This document shows positions 1-6,468 of a stretch of 17,767 nt of DNA, piece after piece. The stretch is from assembly GCA_900763885.1 (NCBI GenBank), contig CAAFLY010000156.1, forward strand, positions 1-17,767, read 5' to 3'. A program made the position numbers and the translations under genes. Numbering within the stretch: position 1 is the first letter of the stretch; each line of letters begins with the position of its first letter. The notes under the pieces were generated by a model that had not been told where the DNA came from, did no database searches, and saw nothing but the letters and a program-made list of their open reading frames with translations. This DNA is from Clostridia bacterium (lineage in GTDB: Bacteria > Bacillota > Clostridia > Oscillospirales > CAG-272).

Positions 1-383
1 ACCGCGTGCGACAGCGCCAATGCGTGCTCCGCCGATACCGCCGCGCAGGTGATGTGGTTCTCCGACAGGATCGGCACGTTTTCCGGGAAGGTGTAGCCGA
101 GGATCAGAATGTCCGGCTCCCTGCCGCGCGCGCTTTCCAGACCGCGGACCGTCAGCGCTTCTCTCTCGGAGGACAGCGCGAAAAACCGGCATCCGGCCTC
201 TCCCAGCACGTCGGTTATACTATCCACGCCGTGTCCATACGCGTCCGCCTTGACCACGCAGATCACCTCCGGCACCTTGCCCAAGGCATGCTTTTCCACA
301 TATTGGCAGATTCCACGGTAGTTGTGGCGGATGGCGTCCGTGGAAATCACGGCTCTGTTTTTCGATAGAATGGGATGGTTCAT
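1..383 (-). CDS. alr: Alanine racemase, N-terminal part (cut by window start)
   Basis: Converts L-alanine to D-alanine with pyridoxal phosphate (PLP), supplying D-Ala for peptidoglycan in the cytoplasm. The 127 visible residues start MNHPILSKNRAVISTDAIRHNY and carry the family hallmark VVKADAYGHG at residues 43-52, in which Lys45 is the PLP-binding lysine. Alanine racemases are usually 360-390 residues, so about a third is present; the rest, with the catalytic Tyr and the second domain, lies beyond base 1. The start ATG (383-381) follows an AAAGGA site 11 nt upstream. It is the third gene in a minus-strand series after the membrane protein and the lipoprotein, 37 nt after the latter's stop, so probably co-transcribed. 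Seen: motif and start. Family knowledge: function. The call is firm; whether it is the main or a spore-associated racemase cannot be told. Confidence 0.93.
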   Translation of the reverse strand, partial: MNHPILSKNRAVISTDAIRHNYRGICQYVEKHALGKVPEVICVVKADAYGHGVDSITDVLGEAGCRFFALSSEREALTVRGLESARGREPDILILGYTFPENVPILSENHITCAAVSAEHALALSHA

Positions 384-420
384 ATGAGATAAGGTCCTTT
401 TCAGAGGAAATACGACGGCT

Positions 421-837
421 TCACCGCGCCGGTGTGAATTCTGTGACGACAAAGCGGTCCTCCATCGCACGGTTCGGATGGCGGATGGTCACTCCGGTCG
501 GAATGCCGTCCCGATCCGTTTCCGCGATCGTCCAGAACCGCGCCGGAAAATCCGCAAATCCCCCTGTCACCGCCGCGGTCACGGGCAGGGAAAGCCGTTT
601 GGCGTCATAGACAAGCCTGCAATCCGTGCCGCGCCAGACGATGGCGACCCCCTCGATGGCGGCGGGAGAACGCACCGTCAGGACAGAGCCGTCCCCGTCC
701 GTTTGGTAGAACAGGGTATACGTCCCGTCCGACAGCACACAGGAAAACGCGTCGTATGCCGGATGTGCCGTCTTCTGACAGCCGACAAGCAGGAACAGCG
801 AGAGCATGGTCGCCGCGAAAATAGAAAAAACGCGCAT
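421..837 (-). CDS. Small putative lipoprotein, unknown function
   Basis: A 138-residue protein that I do not recognise. The N-terminus MRVFSIFAATMLSLFLLVGC is a typical lipoprotein signal peptide: one basic residue, a hydrophobic core and a lipobox (LVGC) with Cys20 as the predicted lipidated residue. The mature part is short and rich in beta-type sequence, with no recognisable catalytic motif. The start at 837 is chosen because GGAGG lies 8 nt upstream; an in-frame start at 855 would put the signal peptide behind six extra residues and has no better site. It lies 67 nt downstream of the membrane protein gene and 37 nt upstream of alr on the same strand, so the three probably form one envelope-related transcript. 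Small lipoproteins beside alr are plausible in clostridia, but a link to cell-wall synthesis is inference only. Confidence 0.8.
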   Translation of the reverse strand: MRVFSIFAATMLSLFLLVGCQKTAHPAYDAFSCVLSDGTYTLFYQTDGDGSVLTVRSPAAIEGVAIVWRGTDCRLVYDAKRLSLPVTAAVTGGFADFPARFWTIAETDRDGIPTGVTIRHPNRAMEDRFVVTEFTPAR

Positions 838-904
838 AAAAGATACCTCCGACACTCGATACCGTATTGTATGCGTGGTGTCGGAGAGTATGCGGAAAAC
901 GGTA

Positions 905-1474
905 TCAGTAGCGGAGCGGATTCTGCGGCATCACGAGTCCCTTGGAGTTGTAGAACTTCATGACCTTGACCGCCTTGTTGGTCGCTTCAAAATAAACGAT
1001 CGTTTTCCTGCCGTTCTCATCGAGACGCAGGAAGTAGGAATCCGGGCTTTTCGGACTGCCGCGGAAATCCAGCACCGTATCCGCGCCGTCCATGTCCTCC
1101 TTATATTCGTCGGAAACCGGGGCAATCCTCGTGAAATCGCTGACGAGCCGGGAATACAGCACCCTGTCCTTCTTCCCCTGCAGCTGGCTGAAGGTGATCT
1201 TTGCGTTCGCGATCTCGTACCGGTACTCAACGGCGACAAAGCGCTTCCAGGTATAGACGCGCAGCGCCATGATCGCGAGCGGAATAAACGGGACGGTGAC
1301 AACCGCGACCCACACGCCATAGCTGCCGCCCATGGAGCTGAGCTTGACCATGACGCCGAGATAGAGCAGGATGAGGAGGGCGTAGATCCCGATCCATTGG
1401 AGCCGACGGACGAGGAATTTCCCCTCCGCCCTGGTGGTGACTGTGCGTTCTGCGTAGTTGCCGCTTTCGTTCAT
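905..1474 (-). CDS. Membrane protein with two TM helices and a C-terminal soluble domain, unknown function
   Basis: A 189-residue protein with a short charged N-terminus, two hydrophobic segments at about residues 28-48 and 53-74, and a soluble C-terminal domain of about 110 residues with alternating beta-type stretches. This layout resembles small bacterial PH-like membrane proteins and clostridial DUF6106-type proteins, an impression I cannot verify here. No catalytic motif is seen. The start at 1474 is chosen because GGGAGG lies 7 nt upstream; an in-frame start at 1489 would fall inside that ribosome binding site. It is first in the minus-strand series with the lipoprotein and alr, and its leader contains the palindromic repeat at 1506-1571. 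A possible promoter is at 1683-1711. Confidence 0.82.
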   Translation of the reverse strand: MNESGNYAERTVTTRAEGKFLVRRLQWIGIYALLILLYLGVMVKLSSMGGSYGVWVAVVTVPFIPLAIMALRVYTWKRFVAVEYRYEIANAKITFSQLQGKKDRVLYSRLVSDFTRIAPVSDEYKEDMDGADTVLDFRGSPKSPDSYFLRLDENGRKTIVYFEATNKAVKVMKFYNSKGLVMPQNPLRY

Positions 1475-1505
1475 ACAAAAACCTCCCATGATGATGCAGG
1501 AGACG

Positions 1506-1571
1506 CTGATTTGAGGTTGTTTTTGCGCTATAGCCCCTATATGCAGGCTTTTTGGCGCAAAAATCCCGATT
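1506..1571 (+). repeat. Palindromic intergenic repeat, copy A
   Basis: A 66-nt element that starts CTGATTTGAGG and ends AAATCCCGATT, with inverted arms TTTTTGCGC (1520-1528) and GCGCAAAAA (1555-1563). It aligns over its full length, at roughly three quarters identity by eye, with the reverse complement of copy B (12433-12498). It lies in the leader of the minus-strand membrane protein gene. The arms begin with a T-run and end with an A-run, so on neither strand does the hairpin have the 3' T-tail of a terminator. Confidence 0.7.
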
Positions 1572-1682
1572 CCTTCAGCGCATCCTTATGAAGTGCGTGT
1601 TCAAAGGGTCTGTGCCTGTGCCGCGCGTCCCGCATACCGTGGAAGGCGGCGGAATCGATGGGATAGAATCCGAATCTCTTAT

Positions 1683-1711
1683 ATCTTATCATGTTTTGCA
1701 GCGAATGAAAA
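1683..1711 (-). promoter_or_regulatory. Possible sigma-A promoter for the membrane protein-lipoprotein-alr series
   Basis: On the minus strand, TTTTCA (1711-1706) and TAAGAT (1688-1683) are separated by 17 nt. Each hexamer matches four of six consensus positions. The position, about 200 nt before the start at 1474 and in the divergent gap, is suitable. The match is weak, and a shifted TATAAG box a few bases on is an alternative. Confidence 0.3.
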
Positions 1712-1762
1712 GCATAATTTGTAAAAAAATTCATGCGCGGGCGGTTTTTTTTACCGCATGCC

Positions 1763-1791
1763 TTGCCAAACGGCGTGTTTTTTGCTACAAT
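1763..1791 (+). promoter_or_regulatory. Sigma-A-type promoter for the CotH-domain gene
   Basis: TTGCCA (1763-1768) and TACAAT (1786-1791) are separated by exactly 17 nt, each matching five of six consensus positions. Transcription would start near 1798 and give a leader of about 240 nt that includes repeat copy D. A GCGGT/ACCGC palindrome around a T-run ends 5 nt upstream of the -35 box and could be a regulator site. A housekeeping-type promoter is notable because coat genes in Bacillus use sporulation sigma factors. Confidence 0.65.
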
Positions 1792-1946
1792 GATGACGTC
1801 CCCGCAGGATCCCCCGTTTCCTTTCCCTTTTTTATTTCTATGGAAACGCCGCATACACCGGGATTTCGCGCGGGAAGGTTTACATCTATGCGCTTTTGGC
1901 ACAAAATCAACCGGAGAGCAGCGTTTCCGCACAGATCCGCTGTATC

Positions 1947-2010
1947 CATCGTTTTTTCGCGTTCAAGACCTTGGAGACTGGCATCTGGCGCGAAAAGCCT
2001 CTCAAATCAG
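1947..2010 (-). repeat. Palindromic intergenic repeat, diverged copy D
   Basis: Read on the minus strand it starts CTGATTTGAGAGG, the same flank as copy A (CTGATTTGAGG), followed by inverted arms TTTTCGCG (plus strand 1954-1961) and CGCGAAAA (1989-1996). The loop sequence has diverged. It lies in the CotH leader, ending 13 nt before the ribosome binding site GGAGGAA (2023-2029), so the hairpin could affect translation. Confidence 0.45.
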
Positions 2011-2037
2011 CGATTTCATAACCGGAGGAATATCAGG

Positions 2038-3843
2038 ATGCGAAAGCTCGTCTCGCTTGTTCTCACACTGTGTCTGCTTGTCACTCCGCTCTTGTGCGGC
2101 TGTGAATCGCCGTTTGCCTATTCGCCGGAGGAATGGTTCGCCGAAAATCCCATTCCCTCTCTCGCGGAGCCGGAAACAAATCCCATCGGTCTGGAGATCG
2201 GGGAGGACTACGAGCTCCCTGTGCTGTCCATCACCTGCGACACGGATTACTACGATGTGCAAAAGGGGCACGCCGTGACCGCGAACATCGAAATCTCCGG
2301 CGACGCGCGGTTTTCCGGCATGCAGTACAGGGGAGAGGCGGAGATCAAGCTGCGCGGCAATTCCACGGCGTATCAGGTCAAGCGGCCGTTCAAGATCAAG
2401 CTCGCGAAAAAGACCAATCTCTTCGGCATGGGCGCGAACAAGCATTGGGTGCTGCTTGCCAATTTCTACGACCGGACCCACCTGCGCAACGTGCTGTCCT
2501 ACGAAATGTCGGGGGATCTCGGGATGTGGTACTGCGAATCGGTCTGGGTGCGCCTTTCCTTCAACGGCGAGGATTACGGGCTATACCAGCTGTGCGAACA
2601 GATACGCGTCGGTCCGGAGCGCGTGAACATCTTCGACTGGAACAAGGCGGCGGAGGAGGCGGCAAACGCGCTCGCCGATGGAGTCGGACTGTCGGAGCGC
2701 GAACGGGAAACGATCATCCGGCAGATGCAGTACGATCTGACCTGGGCGGCGACGGGCAAGCACAGCATGTACAATGTCGCCGACTACTACCCTCTGCCCG
2801 ACACGCACGGCGGCTTTCTCATCGAGAACGATTCCTACAACGACGAGCCGTCGCGCTTCACCACGAAAAACGGCGTGATGTACATGGTGACGGAGCCGAA
2901 CACCCTGGTCGAGAGCCGGGAGATCTTCCGGTGGCTGAAAAAATATTTCCAGAACACGGAGGACGCGATCTTCGCGGCAGACCGGCGGGACGAGAGCGGC
3001 ACCCACTACACGGAATACATCGATATGGAATCGTTCTGCGATTTCTGGTACGTGAATGAAATGTTCAAAAACGGGGAAATGCTCTATAAAAGCACGTTCC
3101 TGACCCTCGATCACGACAGTCCCATCGTATTCGGCCCGGTCTGGGATATGGACTGGGCGGGCGGCAACCATGTCAATCTCGGCGAGGACGGACAATCGCC
3201 GGAGGGATGGGTGCACGGCGGCGGCGACAGGCAGGTCTGGTCGCGCTCCCTTTTTACGGATCCGTACTTTGTTCTGCTCCTTTACGAAAATTTTGACGAT
3301 ACGGTGCGCGCGTCGATGGAAAACGTCTCCACAAGGCTGGAACGCTATGTGTCCGCCATTGCGCCGACCGCCCGGGAGGATCAGGCGTTGTGGGGCTGGG
3401 AATGGACCTTCGACGACGAGATCGCGGATTTCCGGGAATGGGTACACGAACGGCGGGAATGGATGACGGCGCAGTTTGCCGACCCGGAAACATTGCTGCA
3501 TTCGCTCGGGATGTACAAATCCTCGCGCCGCATGGAGCTTGAGGAAATCACGCTCCGGGACGGCGTATGCACCATGGAAGTGGAAACGGACGGCTCGTTC
3601 GCGGCACTGCGGGTATACGTAAACGGAGACGCGGCGGGGGATTTTCCGCTGGATGGCACAGAGACGGACGAGATCACGCTGACGGTCACGGGAAGCTGGC
3701 GCGAAAACGGCGGATACAATGCCGTAGAGGTGCAGGGGCTGGATGCGGACGGCAATGTGGTGATCCGCAACAAGCGCGGCGGCGTGGACGGCTGCGACAT
3801 CTATGAAACGGTGTGCGCCTTCGTCCGGTCAGAAAACCGCTGA
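2038..3843 (+). CDS. CotH-domain (spore coat kinase-like) lipoprotein
   Basis: A 601-residue protein. Residues 1-22 form a lipoprotein signal peptide with lipobox LCGC (Cys22). The CotH kinase domain (PF08757 type) spans about residues 60-410, with the signatures IKLRGNST (103-110), KRPFKIKLA (115-123), the GLYQLCEQI segment (181-189), GGFLIEND (258-265) and VWDMDWAGG (368-376), whose acidic residues fit the metal-binding site. A C-terminal beta-rich domain of about 100 residues follows. Bacillus CotH phosphorylates coat proteins CotB and CotG with an atypical kinase fold; here the protein is predicted to be exported and lipid-anchored, so its target may be an extracellular or cell-surface protein. 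The start at 2038 is set by GGAGGAA 8 nt upstream and by the signal peptide; an in-frame extension to 1552 is not coding. The gene stands alone, between the divergent alr group and asd. The family call is sure, the substrate unknown. Confidence 0.9.
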   Translation: MRKLVSLVLTLCLLVTPLLCGCESPFAYSPEEWFAENPIPSLAEPETNPIGLEIGEDYELPVLSITCDTDYYDVQKGHAVTANIEISGDARFSGMQYRGEAEIKLRGNSTAYQVKRPFKIKLAKKTNLFGMGANKHWVLLANFYDRTHLRNVLSYEMSGDLGMWYCESVWVRLSFNGEDYGLYQLCEQIRVGPERVNIFDWNKAAEEAANALADGVGLSERERETIIRQMQYDLTWAATGKHSMYNVADYYPLPDTHGGFLIENDSYNDEPSRFTTKNGVMYMVTEPNTLVESREIFRWLKKYFQNTEDAIFAADRRDESGTHYTEYIDMESFCDFWYVNEMFKNGEMLYKSTFLTLDHDSPIVFGPVWDMDWAGGNHVNLGEDGQSPEGWVHGGGDRQVWSRSLFTDPYFVLLLYENFDDTVRASMENVSTRLERYVSAIAPTAREDQALWGWEWTFDDEIADFREWVHERREWMTAQFADPETLLHSLGMYKSSRRMELEEITLRDGVCTMEVETDGSFAALRVYVNGDAAGDFPLDGTETDEITLTVTGSWRENGGYNAVEVQGLDADGNVVIRNKRGGVDGCDIYETVCAFVRSENR

Positions 3844-3857
3844 TTTCGAAAATCGTG

Positions 3858-3920
3858 GATTTCGGGATGTTTGTTTTTGCGCGAGGAGGGCCACAGCTCC
3901 GTCCCCTTCCGCAAAAAACG
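3858..3920 (+). repeat. Palindromic intergenic repeat, diverged copy C
   Basis: It starts GATTTCGGGATGTTTG, close to the GATTTGAGGTTG flank of copy A, followed by arms TTTTTGCG (3874-3881) and CGCAAAAA (3910-3917), with inner GAGGAGGG facing CCCCTTCC. It begins 14 nt after the CotH stop codon. The shared left flank and arms put it in the same family as copies A and B although the loop differs. Confidence 0.5.
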
Positions 3921-4011
3921 CGCGAGATACAGCGTATCCCCGGAAATTTCGCGTATTGTTTGCGGTTCCGGAACAGTTGTGGCAAATTTCGACAGAATGG
4001 CATATAGGATA

Positions 4012-4049
4012 ATGGGTGCGATTTTCGTAAAATGAAAATTGACACCCAT
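4012..4049. promoter_or_regulatory. 38-nt inverted repeat overlapping the asd -35 box (putative operator)
   Basis: Outer arms ATGGGTG (4012-4018) and CACCCAT (4043-4049) enclose inner arms ATTTTC (4021-4026) and GAAAAT (4034-4039). The right half covers the TTGACA -35 box at 4039-4044, the position expected for a repressor operator. The transcription start lies downstream, so it is not an RNA leader structure of asd. The cognate regulator is unknown. Confidence 0.55.
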
Positions 4050-4067
4050 GACAAGCTGTGGTAGAAT
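4039..4067 (+). promoter_or_regulatory. Strong sigma-A promoter for asd
   Basis: A perfect -35 box TTGACA (4039-4044), a 17-nt spacer and a -10 box TAGAAT (4062-4067, five of six). Transcription would begin near 4074, leaving a leader of about 160 nt before asd. Confidence 0.8.
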
Positions 4068-4234
4068 ACTGCTATATAAAAATAATGACAAATGTATCGT
4101 TCCGCCGCGCGTGACACAGGACACAGGACGCAGGGATCATCGGCAGAACGCAAAAATACGGACGGCGTGGGCGCGTATACTAGCTCCGGAGCGAAGCTGC
4201 ATATCGCCGCGCAGGAAAGGCAAGGTATATCAGA

Positions 4235-5317
4235 ATGAAAGAAAAAATGCGTTGCGGCATCGTCGGTGCGACGGGTATGGTGGGACAGCGGTTCATCACG
4301 CTGCTTGCCGATCATCCCTACTTCACCGTGACCGCGCTCGCCGCCAGCTCCAGAAGCGCGGGAATCCCCTATCGTGAAGCCGTGGAGGGCAGATGGAAAA
4401 TGACCACGCCCCTTCCGGAGGGATTTTCCGATATGGTCGTTCTCGACGCGGCAGCCGATATTGACCGGATGCGCGAGCTGTGCGATTTCGTGTTCTGCGC
4501 CGTGGATATGAAGAAGGACGAGATCAAGGCGCTGGAGGAGACGTACGCGAGAGCGGAGATCCCGGTGATCTCGAACAATTCGGCGAACCGCTGGACGAGC
4601 GATGTGCCGATGGTGATTCCGGAGATCAACGACAGCCACCTTGCCGTGATCCAGAGCCAGAGAGAACGGCTCGGCACCAAGCGCGGATTCATCGCCGTGA
4701 AGCCCAACTGCTCGATCCAGAGCTATGTCCCCGCGCTAACCCCGCTGCTGAAATACGGCATCCGCGAGATCCTCGTGACGACATACCAGGCGATCTCCGG
4801 CGCGGGCAAGACGTTCGCGACGTTCCCGGAGATGGTGGACAACGTGATCCCGTATATCAGCGGCGAGGAAGAAAAGAGCGAAACGGAGCCGCTGAAGATC
4901 TGGGGTACGGTACGCGGCGGGACGATTGTCGCGGCAGACGCGCCGGTCATCACCACGCAGTGCATCCGGGTCCCGGTGACGGACGGTCATCTTGCCGCGG
5001 TGTTCGTGAAATTCGACAATGTACCGCCGAAGGACGCGATCCTTGCCGAATGGGCGTCGTTCCGCGGACTGCCGCAGATGCTCGCTCTCCCGCACGCGCC
5101 GGAGCAGTTCATCACGTACTTTGAGGAGGACAATCGTCCGCAGGTGCGTCTCGACCGGGATCTCTACGGCGGCATGGGCGTGGCGGTCGGTCGGCTGCGC
5201 AAGGACTCGATCTTCGACTACAAATTCGTCGGACTGTCGCACAATACCCTGCGCGGTGCAGCCGGCGGCGCTGTGCTGATCGCGGAGCTGCTGTACAGAC
5301 AGGGCTACCTCGACTGA
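4235..5317 (+). CDS. asd: Aspartate-semialdehyde dehydrogenase
   Basis: A 360-residue cytoplasmic enzyme that reduces L-aspartyl-4-phosphate to aspartate semialdehyde with NADPH, the branch point to lysine/diaminopimelate, threonine and methionine. The N-terminal Rossmann motif is GIVGATGMVG (residues 8-17). The catalytic cysteine is Cys159 in KPNCSIQ, followed by ISGAGK (188-192), and His252 in RVPVTDGH is the likely acid/base residue. The long insertion and the KPNCSIQ form fit the archaeal/fungal-type subfamily, which many clostridia also have, rather than the E. coli type. The start ATG 4235 has an AAGG-type site about 9 nt upstream; a second in-frame ATG at 4247 is possible but leaves little before the Rossmann strand. 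It is a single-gene unit between its own promoter and the terminator at 5339. Diaminopimelate supply links it to the cell wall, as alr is. Confidence 0.93.
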   Translation: MKEKMRCGIVGATGMVGQRFITLLADHPYFTVTALAASSRSAGIPYREAVEGRWKMTTPLPEGFSDMVVLDAAADIDRMRELCDFVFCAVDMKKDEIKALEETYARAEIPVISNNSANRWTSDVPMVIPEINDSHLAVIQSQRERLGTKRGFIAVKPNCSIQSYVPALTPLLKYGIREILVTTYQAISGAGKTFATFPEMVDNVIPYISGEEEKSETEPLKIWGTVRGGTIVAADAPVITTQCIRVPVTDGHLAAVFVKFDNVPPKDAILAEWASFRGLPQMLALPHAPEQFITYFEEDNRPQVRLDRDLYGGMGVAVGRLRKDSIFDYKFVGLSHNTLRGAAGGAVLIAELLYRQGYLD

Positions 5318-5338
5318 CGCTCTGACAAAGAAATACGC

Positions 5339-5381
5339 ACCCCCGGAGACTTTCGTGACGCACGGACTCCGGGGGTATTTT
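5339..5381 (+). terminator. Rho-independent terminator after asd
   Basis: A perfect 10-bp stem ACCCCCGGAG (5339-5348) / CTCCGGGGGT (5367-5376) is followed by ATTTTG, 21 nt after the asd stop codon. The T-tail is short but the stem is very GC-rich. Confidence 0.85.
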
Positions 5382-5569
5382 GTTCGATGCGCCTACAGCA
5401 AACAGGGGCGATTTGTCCGCGGACAGAGGGTGCTTTTGCGATCGATCAGCATTTTTCTTTTTCCGCAATACGAAAGTTTGGCCAGACGAATATGCAGTTT
5501 TCGCGCCAATTGTCCGGTATTTGGGGGTGTGATCGGCATAAAATGCACACGCGGTGTTGTAATTTCGTC

Positions 5570-5609
5570 AAATTCACTCAATTTCCCCGAAAATCTGTCC
5601 TGTGAATTT
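5570..5609. promoter_or_regulatory. Inverted repeat upstream of the suf promoter (possible operator)
   Basis: AAATTCAC (5570-5577) and GTGAATTT (5602-5609) are perfect 8-nt arms with a 24-nt spacer, ending 12 nt before the -35 box. The spacing is wide for a dimer site and may be chance in an AT-rich stretch. No known IscR, SufR or Fur consensus could be assigned. Confidence 0.3.
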
Positions 5610-5621
5610 TCATGCGTGCGC

Positions 5622-5650
5622 TTGTATTTTTATGGGAAATGATTTATAAT
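5622..5650 (+). promoter_or_regulatory. Sigma-A promoter for the sufC operon
   Basis: TTGTAT (5622-5627) and a perfect TATAAT (5645-5650) with a 17-nt spacer. Transcription would start near 5657, about 30 nt before the sufC start. This is the only good promoter seen for the three genes up to 8724. Confidence 0.8.
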
Positions 5651-5688
5651 ATAGGGAGAGAAAAACGGACAGCAAAAAGGAGGCTCCT

Positions 5689-6444
5689 ATGCTCCGACTG
5701 GAAAACATCACCTACAGCGTACCGCAGGCGAACGGAGAGCGGGAAAAGATACTCGACAACGTCACCCTCGACATCCCGGACGGCAGATACGTCGTCATCA
5801 CCGGTCCGAACGGCGGCGGCAAAACCACCCTTGCCCGCGTCATCATGGGCATCGTCACCCCGGACGCCGGAAGAATCCGCTTCAACGGCATGGACATCAC
5901 GCCCTTTGACGTCACACAGCGCGCCGAGGCAGGCATTTCCTACGCCTTCCAGCAGCCGCCGCGCTTCAAGGGACTGACGGTGCGCGATCTGTTGCAGGTG
6001 GCGGCGAAAAAGAAGCTGACCCGCGACCAGTGCTGCGACTATCTCACGAAGGTGGGCCTTTGTGCCGGCGATTATCTGAACCGCGAGGTGGACACGTCTC
6101 TGTCCGGCGGCGAGGTCAAGCGGATCGAGATCGCGACGATTCTTGCGAAAAACGCGCCGGTCATGATCTTTGACGAGCCGGAGGCGGGGATCGACCTGTG
6201 GAGCTTCCACCGTCTGACCGCAACCTTCCGCGAGCTGCATGAGGAATCGGGCGCGACGATCATCATCATTTCCCATCAGGAGCGGATCATTTCCCAGGCG
6301 GACGAGGTGCTGCTCATCGCGGACGGGCATCTGGCGGGGCGCGGCACACCGGAGGAGATCCTGCCGCAGATCGACGGCGCGTTCGACAAAGCCTGCTGCA
6401 AGCTGGGGGACGCCGCCTGTGCGCCCGCCATATGCACGAAATAA
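5689..6444 (+). CDS. sufC: Iron-sulfur cluster assembly ATPase, SufC/SmsC-like
   Basis: A 251-residue ABC-type ATPase without membrane segments. It shows Walker A GPNGGGKT (residues 39-46), a Q-loop at QQPPRFKG (88-95), signature LSGGEVKR (138-145), Walker B VMIFDEPEAGID (158-169) and the H-loop in IIISHQERI. The QQPPRF and SGGEVKR forms are typical of SufC rather than importer ATPases. SufC drives conformational change in the SufB/SufD scaffold during Fe-S cluster building. The ribosome binding site AAGGAGG lies 5 nt before the ATG. The next gene, 24 nt downstream, is its SufB/D-like partner, and no permease is near, which supports the assignment. No cysteine desulfurase (SufS) or SufU lies in the window, so the set resembles the minimal SMS (SmsC-SmsB) machinery. 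Confidence 0.9.
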   Translation: MLRLENITYSVPQANGEREKILDNVTLDIPDGRYVVITGPNGGGKTTLARVIMGIVTPDAGRIRFNGMDITPFDVTQRAEAGISYAFQQPPRFKGLTVRDLLQVAAKKKLTRDQCCDYLTKVGLCAGDYLNREVDTSLSGGEVKRIEIATILAKNAPVMIFDEPEAGIDLWSFHRLTATFRELHEESGATIIIISHQERIISQADEVLLIADGHLAGRGTPEEILPQIDGAFDKACCKLGDAACAPAICTK

Positions 6445-6468
6445 CCGAAATATCGCGGAGGTGAAACG

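Larger units (their letters stand above)
1475..2037. other. Divergent intergenic region, 563 nt
   Basis: This gap separates the minus-strand membrane protein from the plus-strand CotH gene. It contains palindromic repeat copy A (1506-1571), a weak minus-strand promoter (1683-1711), a small palindrome GCGGTTTTTTTTACCGC (1741-1757) ending 5 nt before the CotH -35 box, the CotH promoter (1763-1791) and the diverged repeat copy D (1947-2010), which ends shortly before the CotH ribosome binding site. An open frame runs through here in phase with CotH, but it has no ribosome binding site and no protein-like character, so I see no gene. Confidence 0.6.
3844..4234. other. Intergenic region between the CotH gene and asd, 391 nt
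   Basis: It holds the diverged palindromic repeat copy C (3858-3920), the long inverted repeat (4012-4049), the asd promoter (4039-4067) and an asd leader of about 160 nt. I see no convincing gene. No lysine riboswitch or T-box could be recognised in the leader by eye. No canonical terminator follows the CotH gene. Confidence 0.55.
5318..5688. other. Intergenic region between asd and sufC, 371 nt
   Basis: It contains the asd terminator (5339-5381), a stretch of about 190 nt in which I see no gene, the inverted repeat AAATTCAC/GTGAATTT (5570-5609) and the suf promoter (5622-5650). A 95-codon open frame crosses the terminator and lacks a ribosome binding site, so it is not called. Confidence 0.55.

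Noticed and set aside
1552..2037. N-terminal extension of the CotH-domain protein by 162 residues
   Set aside because: It would bury the lipoprotein signal peptide, run through the promoter and repeat D, and lacks a ribosome binding site; GGAGGAA precedes the ATG at 2038.
4074..4234. A lysine riboswitch or T-box in the asd leader
   Set aside because: No conserved lysine riboswitch core, T-box sequence or leader terminator could be recognised; a covariance-model search would decide.
5408..5470. A further palindromic repeat copy
   Set aside because: GCGATTTG and CTTTTGCG occur in the right order, but the second arm and the flanks do not match well enough to separate it from chance.
5355..5642. 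A 95-codon plus-strand frame between asd and sufC
   Set aside because: It starts inside the asd terminator, has no ribosome binding site and does not resemble a protein.
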